This document shows, in pieces, positions 34,407 to 42,599 of a stretch of 55,874 bases of DNA (the stretch's first letter is position 1; each line of letters starts with the position of its first letter). A program made the position numbers and the translations under genes. This DNA is from an uncultured Ilumatobacter sp. (GTDB lineage: Bacteria; Actinomycetota; Acidimicrobiia; Acidimicrobiales; Ilumatobacteraceae): positions 1 to 55,874 of the forward strand of contig CALKNK010000004.1 in NCBI GenBank assembly GCA_938091165.1, given 5' to 3'. The notes beneath the pieces are model-generated. The model was given only the letters and a program-made list of their open reading frames with translations. It was not told the origin of the DNA and ran no database searches.

Positions 34407-36571
34407 GCCCGGTAGAAGGCGGAGTCGTCCAGAGCAAGCTCATCAGGAACCCGGGCCTGCGAGCGCGCGTCTCGGTCACCCTCGTCGGCGTTGCTCTTGT
34501 CTCCGTGCTACTGCTCTCGACGGTCAACTTTGTCTTCGCACGTCTCTTGATTAAAGACAGTGTCGAATCACAGCTAACGGCTGTACGCGACACTAGGGTG
34601 CAGGCCCTAGAGATCGGTGTTGAGCGACTGAGGTCGCGTGTCTCTTCTTTGGCGATTGACCCGAGTGTTGCTGAAGCGCTTGTCGACCTCTCCCGCGAGT
34701 TCAGCAATCTCAACGAAGATCTTTCTAATGACCAGGTTGAGAATCTCACAGCGCTGTACGACGCAGAGGTCGTTCCCCCATTCGCCAAGGCCGGAGTCGA
34801 TATCGACTCATCAGAACTGGTTCCGGCTTCAGTGGCTGGCCGTTCTGCCCAACGCCTGTATATCAGCGAGAACCCGAACGGATTCGAAGAACGCAATCGA
34901 CTCGATGACGCTGGTGACGGCTCGGGTTACAGCGCGGCCCATGCGGTACACCACCCGATGCTTCGTGCCCTCTTGAGGAACGCTGGTATGTCCGATCTTT
35001 TGTTGGTGGACTTTGACTCTGGGGAGGTCATCTACTCGACCATGAAACGAATCGACCTTGGAACCAATGCCTACACAGGTCCGTACGCCGAGAGTGGACT
35101 CGGCCGAGCGGTCGAGAAGCTCACGACCGTTGCACCCGGCAATACCGTTCTCTCCGATACGTTTTTCTACGTTCCAACTCAAGGCGTACCCGTTTTTTTC
35201 CTTGCGGCCGCAGTGCGGTCAGGAAGCGACCTCGTCGGCGCACTGATCACTGAGGTTCCTGTCAGCGCGTTGACAGATGTCATGACCGCGCAGGAGGACT
35301 GGCAGCGCTTGGGTCTCGGGGTTACGGGAGAGAGCTACATCGTCGGCGGAGACCGGACGCTTCGCACCGACACTCGGGCCTGGCTGAAAGATCCAGCCGA
35401 CTACCTCGACCGTCACTTGCAGCGGTACGACGACCCAGATTCCACTGACCGCATCGCGCTCATCGGCTCGCCAGTTTTAGTGCAACCGGTCGACAACGAC
35501 GCAGTGACCGAAAGTCTTGACGGCAACCAGTTCTCCGGCACTGTCAACAACTACCTCGGGACTAAGACGTGGGCGGCGGCCAGCCCTGCTGCCATTGAAG
35601 GAGTTAACTGGGCAGTCGTCGTCGAAGTCAACGAGTCCGAGACAAGCGCCGCTCTGAATTCGTTACTGCGACGGTTCGTTCTGGTTCTCGCGATCCTTCT
35701 TCCGTTGATCGCCATCTTCGGTGTCTTCCTCGCTCGCTCACTGACGAGGCCCGCCCAAACGCTGGTGCGCTCTGCCAAGCGGATAGCTGACGGCGACCTC
35801 ACCACTGAAATCGGCGACCTCGGCCAAAATGAGCTGGGTGACCTCGGACGCCAGCTTGAGGGCGTTGCCCGTCAACTCGAATCGCAAGAGCAGGCAATCA
35901 TTGATGAAGAGCAGCACATTAATAGTATTTTGCGCGCGCTCCTGCCAGAGAGACTCATCGATCGTGTCAGGAACGGAGAAAGCGCTATAGGCGACGCCTT
36001 CGATACTGCAACGGTCGTGTCGATGGTCATTGACGACCTTCCGCCAGCAATTGCGAACGACAACGATCTTGCGTTTGAAATCGCCGACCGGCTGAACGAT
36101 GGAACCTTGGCGATTGCAAATCAATACGGCGCCGAACGAGTCCAGCGGTCATCGGCAAGCGTGCTTTACTTAACCGGGATCAACAAAGAGGATGCCAGAG
36201 TCCCGGATGCAACAGATTTCACTCTTGCGGTGATGGGTCTTGTCGCTGAGATTGGGGCCGAGTTTGGTTTCGAGTTCACTGCCCGGGCCGGAATGTCGAC
36301 CGGTGATGTCGCAACCGGTGTTCTGGGAAGCAGTCAGCTGTCCTTCGGCGTGTGGGGCGACCCACCGGGCATGGCGATGACGCTCTCCTCGCTCGCGCTC
36401 CCCGGCCAGATTCTGGCAGACGATTCCGTCGCTGCACAGCTTGACCAAACCTGGAACATCGAAGCAGTCGCGAGTCACCCTGGTCTTGCAGACGATGTCC
36501 AAGCCCACGTTGTCAACGGCCGTGTCGAACCCCTCGGCGGTTCGTCCAACAACCCCTCAATCTCCTCCTAG
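34403..36571 (+). CDS. Second receptor: dCache-HAMP with degenerate cyclase-like domain
   Basis: A 722-residue protein starting at a GTG that overlaps the channel stop. TM1 is near residues 22-45, followed by a sensor domain (about 50-420; DLLLVDFDSGEVIYSTMKRI and a second Cache lobe), TM2 (about 424-446), HAMP (about 447-500; LTRPAQTLVRSAKRIADGDL), and a signalling helix with INSILRALLPERLIDRVRNG. The cyclase-like C-terminus follows (about 530-700). It keeps an Asp near the first metal site (MVIDDLPP), but the KxxGD motif reads VQRSSAS and the N/R motif reads WGDPPGMAMTL. Paired with the first receptor, it probably reports to the channel. Confidence 0.78.
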   Translation: MSPVEGGVVQSKLIRNPGLRARVSVTLVGVALVSVLLLSTVNFVFARLLIKDSVESQLTAVRDTRVQALEIGVERLRSRVSSLAIDPSVAEALVDLSREFSNLNEDLSNDQVENLTALYDAEVVPPFAKAGVDIDSSELVPASVAGRSAQRLYISENPNGFEERNRLDDAGDGSGYSAAHAVHHPMLRALLRNAGMSDLLLVDFDSGEVIYSTMKRIDLGTNAYTGPYAESGLGRAVEKLTTVAPGNTVLSDTFFYVPTQGVPVFFLAAAVRSGSDLVGALITEVPVSALTDVMTAQEDWQRLGLGVTGESYIVGGDRTLRTDTRAWLKDPADYLDRHLQRYDDPDSTDRIALIGSPVLVQPVDNDAVTESLDGNQFSGTVNNYLGTKTWAAASPAAIEGVNWAVVVEVNESETSAALNSLLRRFVLVLAILLPLIAIFGVFLARSLTRPAQTLVRSAKRIADGDLTTEIGDLGQNELGDLGRQLEGVARQLESQEQAIIDEEQHINSILRALLPERLIDRVRNGESAIGDAFDTATVVSMVIDDLPPAIANDNDLAFEIADRLNDGTLAIANQYGAERVQRSSASVLYLTGINKEDARVPDATDFTLAVMGLVAEIGAEFGFEFTARAGMSTGDVATGVLGSSQLSFGVWGDPPGMAMTLSSLALPGQILADDSVAAQLDQTWNIEAVASHPGLADDVQAHVVNGRVEPLGGSSNNPSISS

Positions 36572-36832
36572 TGCAGGCTGCTGGCGCCGACCGTAACGAG
36601 GTCTCGTCACCAGCGGCACTCAAATACAATTTCGACGCCCAGCTTTAGCTGCCAAACAAAAAAGTTGATCTGGGTGTATGGGGGCCTCTCACCACGGCGT
36701 GCCATTGATGTCATACATCGCCAGCCAATTTCTGAGCACAATGTCATCGGTGACCTCGACAAAATCGAGCAAGGTCGAACGGGTTGCGCCTTAGCACCAC
36801 GCAGCCAGCTGCGATGGGAAAGAGATTTATTG

Positions 36833-37798
36833 TCAGTCTGGGACTCCCTCCCGTGACACCGTCCGGAAACCCACGTGACTCATCCCGGTATCGATCATCT
36901 GTGGGCGCCGCGCAGCCGGACGGTAGCGCTGACAGTAATTGTCAGCACACAAAAAAGACCCGCCCTTGATCACGCGTCGGGGAATCAAGAACTGCGGCTG
37001 ACTGGGGTCGAAGCTTGATTCGACAGTGGGGCCTTGGGGATCAGCAGGGACGCAGCACGCCGTATCGGCGTCCGCAGGATGCCCATCTACGTACCAGTCG
37101 GCGGTCCATTCCCACACGTTGCCCGCCATCTCGTACAAGCCAAACGCGTTCGGTGGGTACGACCGAACAGGTGCGGTGCCCGAAAACCCATCGGCTTCAC
37201 TGTTTCTCCATGGAAAGTCGCCCTGCCAAAAGTTCGCAAGGTACCGACCCTCCGGCACGGCGTCTTGGCCCCAAATGAAGGCGGTGCCGTCGGCGCCGGC
37301 ACGCGCTGCGTACTCCCACTCTGCTTCGGTTGGCAGGGCCTCACCGGCCCATTGGGCGTACGCCAGCGCATCTTCGAACGCGACGTGGACAACTGGGTGG
37401 TCACAGCGATCTTCGATGGTGCTGCTAAGCCCTTCGGGGCGATGCCAGCATGCTCCAGGTGTCCAGGTCCACCATTGGCTTATGTGGCGCAGATCAACCG
37501 GTCCATGAGTCATCGTGAAAACGAGCGACCCCGGGACAAGATTGTCAGCAGGGGCGCCGGGGAAGTCAGCTTGGTCAAGGGGACGTTCGGCCACCGTCAG
37601 GTATCCGGTGGCGTCAACGAAAGTCGCATATTCGCGGTTGGTGATACTCGTGGCACGCATCGAGAACGCGCCAACTGTGACGCTATGTACCGGCGCTTCT
37701 TCCGGGTAGTGATCGTCAGAGCCCATGCGGAATGTTCCTCCCGGAACATAAACCTTTGGCTCTATCTGTTGGGCCGGCGGACGAGCCCCGTCGCTCAT
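36833..37798 (-). CDS. Formylglycine-generating enzyme family protein
   Basis: A 321-residue FGE/SUMF1 protein without signal peptide. Markers are GGTFRMGSDDHYPEEAPVHS near residue 20, HPVVHVAFEDALAYAQWAG near 135, RLPTEAEWEYAARAG (here LPTEAEWEYAA), MAGNVWEWTADWY near 225, and the redox pair in KGGSFLCADNYCQRYRPAAR near 285. It oxidises the active-site Cys of type I sulfatases to formylglycine. Its start overlaps the sulfatase stop by four bases, so the sulfatase and its activator are translated together. Long-lasting specificity for this one client is likely but not certain. Confidence 0.92.
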   Translation of the reverse strand: MSDGARPPAQQIEPKVYVPGGTFRMGSDDHYPEEAPVHSVTVGAFSMRATSITNREYATFVDATGYLTVAERPLDQADFPGAPADNLVPGSLVFTMTHGPVDLRHISQWWTWTPGACWHRPEGLSSTIEDRCDHPVVHVAFEDALAYAQWAGEALPTEAEWEYAARAGADGTAFIWGQDAVPEGRYLANFWQGDFPWRNSEADGFSGTAPVRSYPPNAFGLYEMAGNVWEWTADWYVDGHPADADTACCVPADPQGPTVESSFDPSQPQFLIPRRVIKGGSFLCADNYCQRYRPAARRPQMIDTGMSHVGFRTVSREGVPD

Positions 37799-39285
37799 GA
37801 GCTTGTGATGCCTGCCTGAAGCTTGGCAATCATCGCACTCACATTGAAGCGAGAGGATTCCTGGCGTGGCGGGAAATCGACTAGCGATGCCGCCATTTGC
37901 ATGACGTAGGCCTGAGCAGGAACCAAGAGGTATGCGTGGCTTAATAACCAGTCGTAGTAGGTATTGGAGGTGATATCGGCGCGTTCAAACGGATCCGTCC
38001 GTAGGTTGAAAATTTTTGGCACCCGCAGCTCGGTGAACGGTTCTGCCCACACGCGCAGCGTGCCCTCGGCGCGTTGCTCAAGGAACAGGATCTTCCAGTT
38101 GCTGAATCGAAGCGCCATGAGGTCGCCTTCGTCGGAGACGTAAAAGAAATGATCTCGCGCGCTCTTATCAGCTTCGCCGGTCAGGTAACGAAGTTGGTTG
38201 TATCCATCAAGGTGCACCTTGTATTCAGTGCCATTCAGATCCTTGCCTTCCCGTAACTCTTCGCAGATGTCGGGTGCTCCTGCCGCAGCAAGGAACGTGG
38301 GGAACCAGTCGCCATGACTGAAGATGTCGTTGAGTACGATGCCAGCATCGATTTTGTTCGGCCACCGAACGAGGGCCGGCACTCGGAACGCACCTTCCCA
38401 TGACGAGTTCTTCTCATTCCTGAACGGCGTCATGCCGGCATCGGGCCACGTGTTCATGTGTACGCCGTTGTCGGTGCTGTAAACGACAATGGTGTCCTCG
38501 GCTAAGCCGAGTTCATCGAGCAGGTCAAGCATTGAGCCGATACGCTTGTCGTGCTCGACCATTGCATCGTGATACTCGGACTGCCAACGTCCCGCCTGTC
38601 CACGAATCTCGTCGGCGATGTGTGTCCGAAAGTGCATCCCCGTCGTGTTGAACCAGACAAAGAAGGGTGTATCTGCATTTGCGGCGTCTTTAATGAAGCG
38701 CTGTGCCTCGGGGATGATCTCGTCGTCGACGGTCTCCATTCGCTTCTTGGTGAGCGGGCCGGTGTCTTCGATTCGCCCATCTGCGTAGCTGTGAATGACC
38801 CCGCGTGGGCCGAATTGCTTGCGGAAGTTCGGGAAGTCTTCCTCCGTCGGATAATCAGGATCTTCGGGTTCCTCCTCTGCGTTGAGGTGGTACAAATTGC
38901 CAAAGAATTCATCGAAGCCGTGGTTCGTCGGCAGGAACTCGTCGCGGTCGCCGAAGTGGTTTTTGCCGAACTGTCCGGTCGCGTACCCTTGGGCTTTAAG
39001 TGCGGTAGCAATCGTGGGGTCTTCGTCGCGCAGTCCAAAGTCGACTCCGGGCATGCCTACCTTGGTCAGCCCGGTGCGATAGGGGTTTTGGCCCGTGATA
39101 AACGCAGCTCGGCCAGCGGTGCAGCTCTGTTCACCGTAGTAGTCGGTGAACATCGCACCTTCCTGGGCGATCCGATCGATGTTAGGCGTCTGATATCCCA
39201 TCAAACCCTTCGAATAGCAACTCAGGTTGCTGATCCCGATGTCATCGCCCCACAACACCAAGACGTTTGGCTTTTTATTTGGCAT
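37795..39285 (-). CDS. Type I sulfatase (arylsulfatase family)
   Basis: A 496-residue enzyme from the ATG at 39285, set by the AAAGGGGAAAT ribosome site. Residues 7-16 (NVLVLWGDDI) carry metal Asp ligands, and C55-T-A-G-R59 is the Cys-x-Ala/Pro-x-Arg motif that becomes formylglycine. GKNHFGDRDEFLP and STDNGVHMNTWPD carry further active-site residues. There is no N-terminal signal, so the enzyme seems cytoplasmic, unlike most exported bacterial sulfatases. The partner FGE gene overlaps its end. It probably releases sulfate from an imported organosulfate; an aryl- or alkylsulfate cannot be distinguished here. Confidence 0.9.
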   Translation of the reverse strand: MPNKKPNVLVLWGDDIGISNLSCYSKGLMGYQTPNIDRIAQEGAMFTDYYGEQSCTAGRAAFITGQNPYRTGLTKVGMPGVDFGLRDEDPTIATALKAQGYATGQFGKNHFGDRDEFLPTNHGFDEFFGNLYHLNAEEEPEDPDYPTEEDFPNFRKQFGPRGVIHSYADGRIEDTGPLTKKRMETVDDEIIPEAQRFIKDAANADTPFFVWFNTTGMHFRTHIADEIRGQAGRWQSEYHDAMVEHDKRIGSMLDLLDELGLAEDTIVVYSTDNGVHMNTWPDAGMTPFRNEKNSSWEGAFRVPALVRWPNKIDAGIVLNDIFSHGDWFPTFLAAAGAPDICEELREGKDLNGTEYKVHLDGYNQLRYLTGEADKSARDHFFYVSDEGDLMALRFSNWKILFLEQRAEGTLRVWAEPFTELRVPKIFNLRTDPFERADITSNTYYDWLLSHAYLLVPAQAYVMQMAASLVDFPPRQESSRFNVSAMIAKLQAGITSS

Positions 39286-39502
39286 ATTTCCCCTTTTTAC
39301 ATCCGAAGCAGGAATGTAACCCATTCACGCCCGTCGCAAATGTCGGTGACAGAACCTGATAGATGCAGAGGTAGCGGGACTCGATTCGAAGCTGCCAATT
39401 ACCCTACGGACTGAGACACATAAGACGTCAGGCAAAGTCGTCAACTGCTGGTTCAACAGTGTGCAATCACAGCGTTGCGCCCGATATCTCGAATCGATGA
39501 TT

Positions 39503-39691
39503 TCAGTCTGCTGCGGCAGTAGTCTCCCGAAGCGTGGTCAGCGTCTTGGCCAATCGGACGTCACCGAGCAGTATCTGCGCCTCGTAGTAAACCCAGGACA
39601 ACATCGCGAGCAAAGCTTCAAACAGCGCGACCTGCGACGACCCATCAAATCGGGTACGACACCAGGAAATAGCTTGGACGCCGACCACCAT
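39503..39691 (-). pseudogene. YihY/BrkB-like C-terminal fragment
   Basis: A 62-residue frame ends with SQVALFEALLAMLSWVYYEAQ and ILLGDVRLAKTL, which matches the last helix of YihY/BrkB inner-membrane proteins (GALVVLLLWVYYSAQILLFGAEFT). The other five helices and the expected GAE are missing, and nothing upstream continues it. It is probably a decayed end of such a gene in the 520-base gap between the sulfatase and antiporter genes. Confidence 0.45.
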
Positions 39692-39812
39692 CAGAAAGGC
39701 CCTGGCTAAATGCAGGACGCGCTACCGAGTGCGGCACTCAGGCTAATATTCGAGGGTGCGGGTAATCCCAAGGACTACTCCGGGTCCAACACGTAAGAAC
39801 TGGACCTAAACA

Positions 39813-41108
39813 GTGAGCTCAGTGATAACCCAGGTATCGATCGCGTTGATTGCGTTCGCATGCGTATCAGGTCGACTTCGCGGGGGGGCATTTACCCCCG
39901 CCATATTGTTCTCTGGTGTTGGCTTTTTACTCGGCAACAAAGTCCTTGACGTCATCGCTACGGACATCCATGTCGGCAATATCCGGCTGCTCGCCGAGGT
40001 GACCTTGGCACTGGTGTTGTTCGGCGATGCGGCGTCGCTCGATGCACGAAGACTGTCGCACGAGGTCGGCTTCCCCGCACGTTTGCTGGGCATCGGCCTC
40101 CCACTCACCATCATCTTCGGTGCCGGTATTGCACTCTGTTTTTTTCCTGACTTGCTGTTTTTTGAAGCAATTGTGCTTGCGGTCTTACTCGCTCCAACCG
40201 ACGCTGCACTCGGCCAGACAGTTGTCTCAGACAAGAGACTCCCCTCCCGGGTCCGGCAAGGCCTCAACGTTGAAAGCGGCTTAAACGATGGCGTGTGCGT
40301 GCCGCTGCTATTCACTGCGGTCGCGTTCGCTGAGCTCGAAGAAACGCCAACTGTAGGGGGGACGATCATCGTCGACCTCGGCAAAGAAATCGGTATCGCC
40401 ATCGCTTTAGGCACTGTCGTTGCATTTGTGGTCGGGTTCATGGTGACTGAGTCCAAACGGCGAGGATGGCTCGACGAAGCCTGGGCCCAGGTAGTACCAC
40501 TCGCCGCAGCCGCTGCGGCTTACACCGCAACCGATGAACTCGGCGGCAGCGGTTTCATAGCCGCATTCGTGGCCGGCATGCTGTACGGCCGGCGGATCGG
40601 TGCAAAGGATGCACATTCTTCATCGCGCTTGCTAGAAGAGATTGGCGGCGTCCTCAGTGCCGTCACATTCTTCGTGTTCGGAGCGGTCCTCATCGGCGAT
40701 GGCATCGTAAATCTTGACTTCGCCACCGTTGCTTACGCCGTAGCAAGTCTCACCGTCATACGAATGGTGCCCGTTGCACTGTCGCTAGTTGGATCCGGCG
40801 CAGATCGGGCAACTATGGCCTTTACAGGATGGTTCGGACCGAGAGGACTGGCCACCATCGTCTTCATGCTGACGATTGTTGAGGAATCAGACCTCGAGGG
40901 CACTGAACGCATTGTCCAGGTCGCAACCGTCACCGTTTTACTCAGCGTCGTTGCGCATGGAGCGAGTGCTCCGTGGCTCACCGAGCGATTCGTCAATCGG
41001 ATACGGCCCAACGACCCATCGTCTGAGTATGACTCACCAGACAATCATGCTTCTATTCCTCGTCCACATCGAAGCCTGTGGGTTCACCCTCCACAAGATT
41101 CGCGCTAA
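39813..41108 (+). CDS. CPA1-family cation:proton antiporter
   Basis: A 431-residue protein starting at a GTG, with about twelve hydrophobic helices. Helix signatures of Na+(K+)/H+ exchangers are present: TLALVLFGDAASLDARRL, LAPTDAALGQTVVSD (the TDA motif) and NVESGLNDGVCVPLLF (the ESGxNDG ion site). A later helix, GWFGPRGLATIVFML, is also typical. It extrudes monovalent cations in exchange for protons. The hydrophilic tail after residue 405 is short. Its last 56 bases overlap the end of the convergent gene. Confidence 0.92.
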   Translation: MSSVITQVSIALIAFACVSGRLRGGAFTPAILFSGVGFLLGNKVLDVIATDIHVGNIRLLAEVTLALVLFGDAASLDARRLSHEVGFPARLLGIGLPLTIIFGAGIALCFFPDLLFFEAIVLAVLLAPTDAALGQTVVSDKRLPSRVRQGLNVESGLNDGVCVPLLFTAVAFAELEETPTVGGTIIVDLGKEIGIAIALGTVVAFVVGFMVTESKRRGWLDEAWAQVVPLAAAAAAYTATDELGGSGFIAAFVAGMLYGRRIGAKDAHSSSRLLEEIGGVLSAVTFFVFGAVLIGDGIVNLDFATVAYAVASLTVIRMVPVALSLVGSGADRATMAFTGWFGPRGLATIVFMLTIVEESDLEGTERIVQVATVTVLLSVVAHGASAPWLTERFVNRIRPNDPSSEYDSPDNHASIPRPHRSLWVHPPQDSR

Positions 41109-42378
41109 CCGGCAAAGCCTCGGTAAATTCACGGGCCAACTGACGGCGGAGGGCCTCGAAAGCAGCGACAAACCACGCAACAAAGATCAGGCCTCGAACC
41201 CACGACTGCAATGGATCGCCGGGAGCAAAGTAGAGCGCCACTACCAAGAATGCTGCCGCCGCTGACCAAGCCACAACTGGTCGGGTCAGGAGAGCGGGCA
41301 CCAACATCTCGCGTAGACGCCGGGCTGTTGCAGATGGCCCCGCAAGCGCCGCGTACCCAACAACAAGTGCGCCGAACGCTAGCCCGGCCATGGCAAGTCC
41401 ACGAAGAAGCCCAGTGCCAATCGTCGCAGCCGCTCGGGCCGCGCCCTCAGCGCCGGGCGACAACCCGGCCGCATCTCCGACCGACCCGACGGCAAGCCAC
41501 AGTCCAACCAGCACAAGCGCGCTGCCGATCATCAAGGCAAGGCCAACCTCACGAATCGTCTCTCGTCGCCGATGACCTGCGAGATACAAAGCGGCGGCAT
41601 AAACCAGGACGGCCAAGACGAACAGCACGACGCTCAGGGTCTCAATCAGACGCACAGCATCCTGCGCTGCGTCGAGATCATCAGATTCAACGATCGTGAC
41701 CACACCAACGTCTTCAGGCAACTTGTCGACCACGTTCAAAGACAGTCCAAACTCTTTGCCAACCTGTTTGACCAATTCGCCGAGGTCCAAGGTGACCGAA
41801 CCGTCGGCGGTCGAAATAGAAGGCCTGGTGTCATCTCGAAGGATACGGACCAAGGTCTCGTGTGCCTTCTCGTTCACATCGACCCACAGCCCACGGAAGA
41901 CTTCGGTATTGAGTAGTCGCTCCACTCCGCCGGTAGCCGGACCGCGCAAAGCTGCTGCCACGAGGCCGCCCAACCCATCGACGTCTTCGGGCAGGCGAGT
42001 GCCGAGTTCCTCGGCAACATCGACGGAGTCGTAGAGCTCATCAACCAGATAGGCAGCCAAGACCCCGCGCACCTCATCATCGGCGATGAGTTCGTCGGCG
42101 ACTTTCACCCACTGATCGGTATCAAGTAGCTGCCGCTCAACCCAAGTACTGAGGCCTGACAGCACGCCCAGTACGGTTGCCACCACGATCAGTGCATGAA
42201 TGGCCCACCCTGGTGCGCGGCGGCCTGAGTCCGCTCTCTGGTCTGACGGCCAGGTCTCAGTGTCGCTAACGGCGTCGACGTCATTATTGGATTGATTTTG
42301 GCGGCCCACCGGCTGGAAGATATCCGTTGACTGGCCGCTCGCCACCAGTCTCGATGCGTTCCGCTGCGTGATACTCAC
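41053..42378 (-). CDS. Actinobacterial integral membrane protein, unknown function
   Basis: A 441-residue protein from a GTG at 42378. A 55-residue polar N-terminus precedes TM1 (AIHALIVVATVLGVLSGLST). A soluble extracytoplasmic segment follows (about 85-250, with QLLDTDQWVKVADELIADDE), then five or six helices to residue 410. The DTDQWV element after the first helix recurs in uncharacterised actinobacterial membrane proteins. No enzyme motif is visible. Its 3' end overlaps the antiporter gene by 56 bases, so their mRNAs would be complementary. Confidence 0.7.
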   Translation of the reverse strand: MSITQRNASRLVASGQSTDIFQPVGRQNQSNNDVDAVSDTETWPSDQRADSGRRAPGWAIHALIVVATVLGVLSGLSTWVERQLLDTDQWVKVADELIADDEVRGVLAAYLVDELYDSVDVAEELGTRLPEDVDGLGGLVAAALRGPATGGVERLLNTEVFRGLWVDVNEKAHETLVRILRDDTRPSISTADGSVTLDLGELVKQVGKEFGLSLNVVDKLPEDVGVVTIVESDDLDAAQDAVRLIETLSVVLFVLAVLVYAAALYLAGHRRRETIREVGLALMIGSALVLVGLWLAVGSVGDAAGLSPGAEGAARAAATIGTGLLRGLAMAGLAFGALVVGYAALAGPSATARRLREMLVPALLTRPVVAWSAAAAFLVVALYFAPGDPLQSWVRGLIFVAWFVAAFEALRRQLAREFTEALPVSANLVEGEPTGFDVDEE

Positions 42379-42599
42379 CGCCCGATAGCTAATCCAAGTG
42401 GCGATGGTCTCGATGCCATCGAGGACTTGGATGTGTCTGTTGATTCTCGTGATTACCCGGCGCCGTTCGCATTTGTGCGAAGAGCCAATCTCGAAAACTC
42501 GGTCGACGTCAGCAGACCAGCCTTTGTCAATCTGAATGTTGAAGTTGGCGCGATTCTGAGCTGCGGCTCACTTTAAGAGACCGGCTCCGCTTGCAGCGA

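Noticed and set aside
36572..36832. Possible gene or RNA in the gap after the receptor operon
   Set aside because: No frame longer than about 60 codons with motifs and no stable hairpin was seen.
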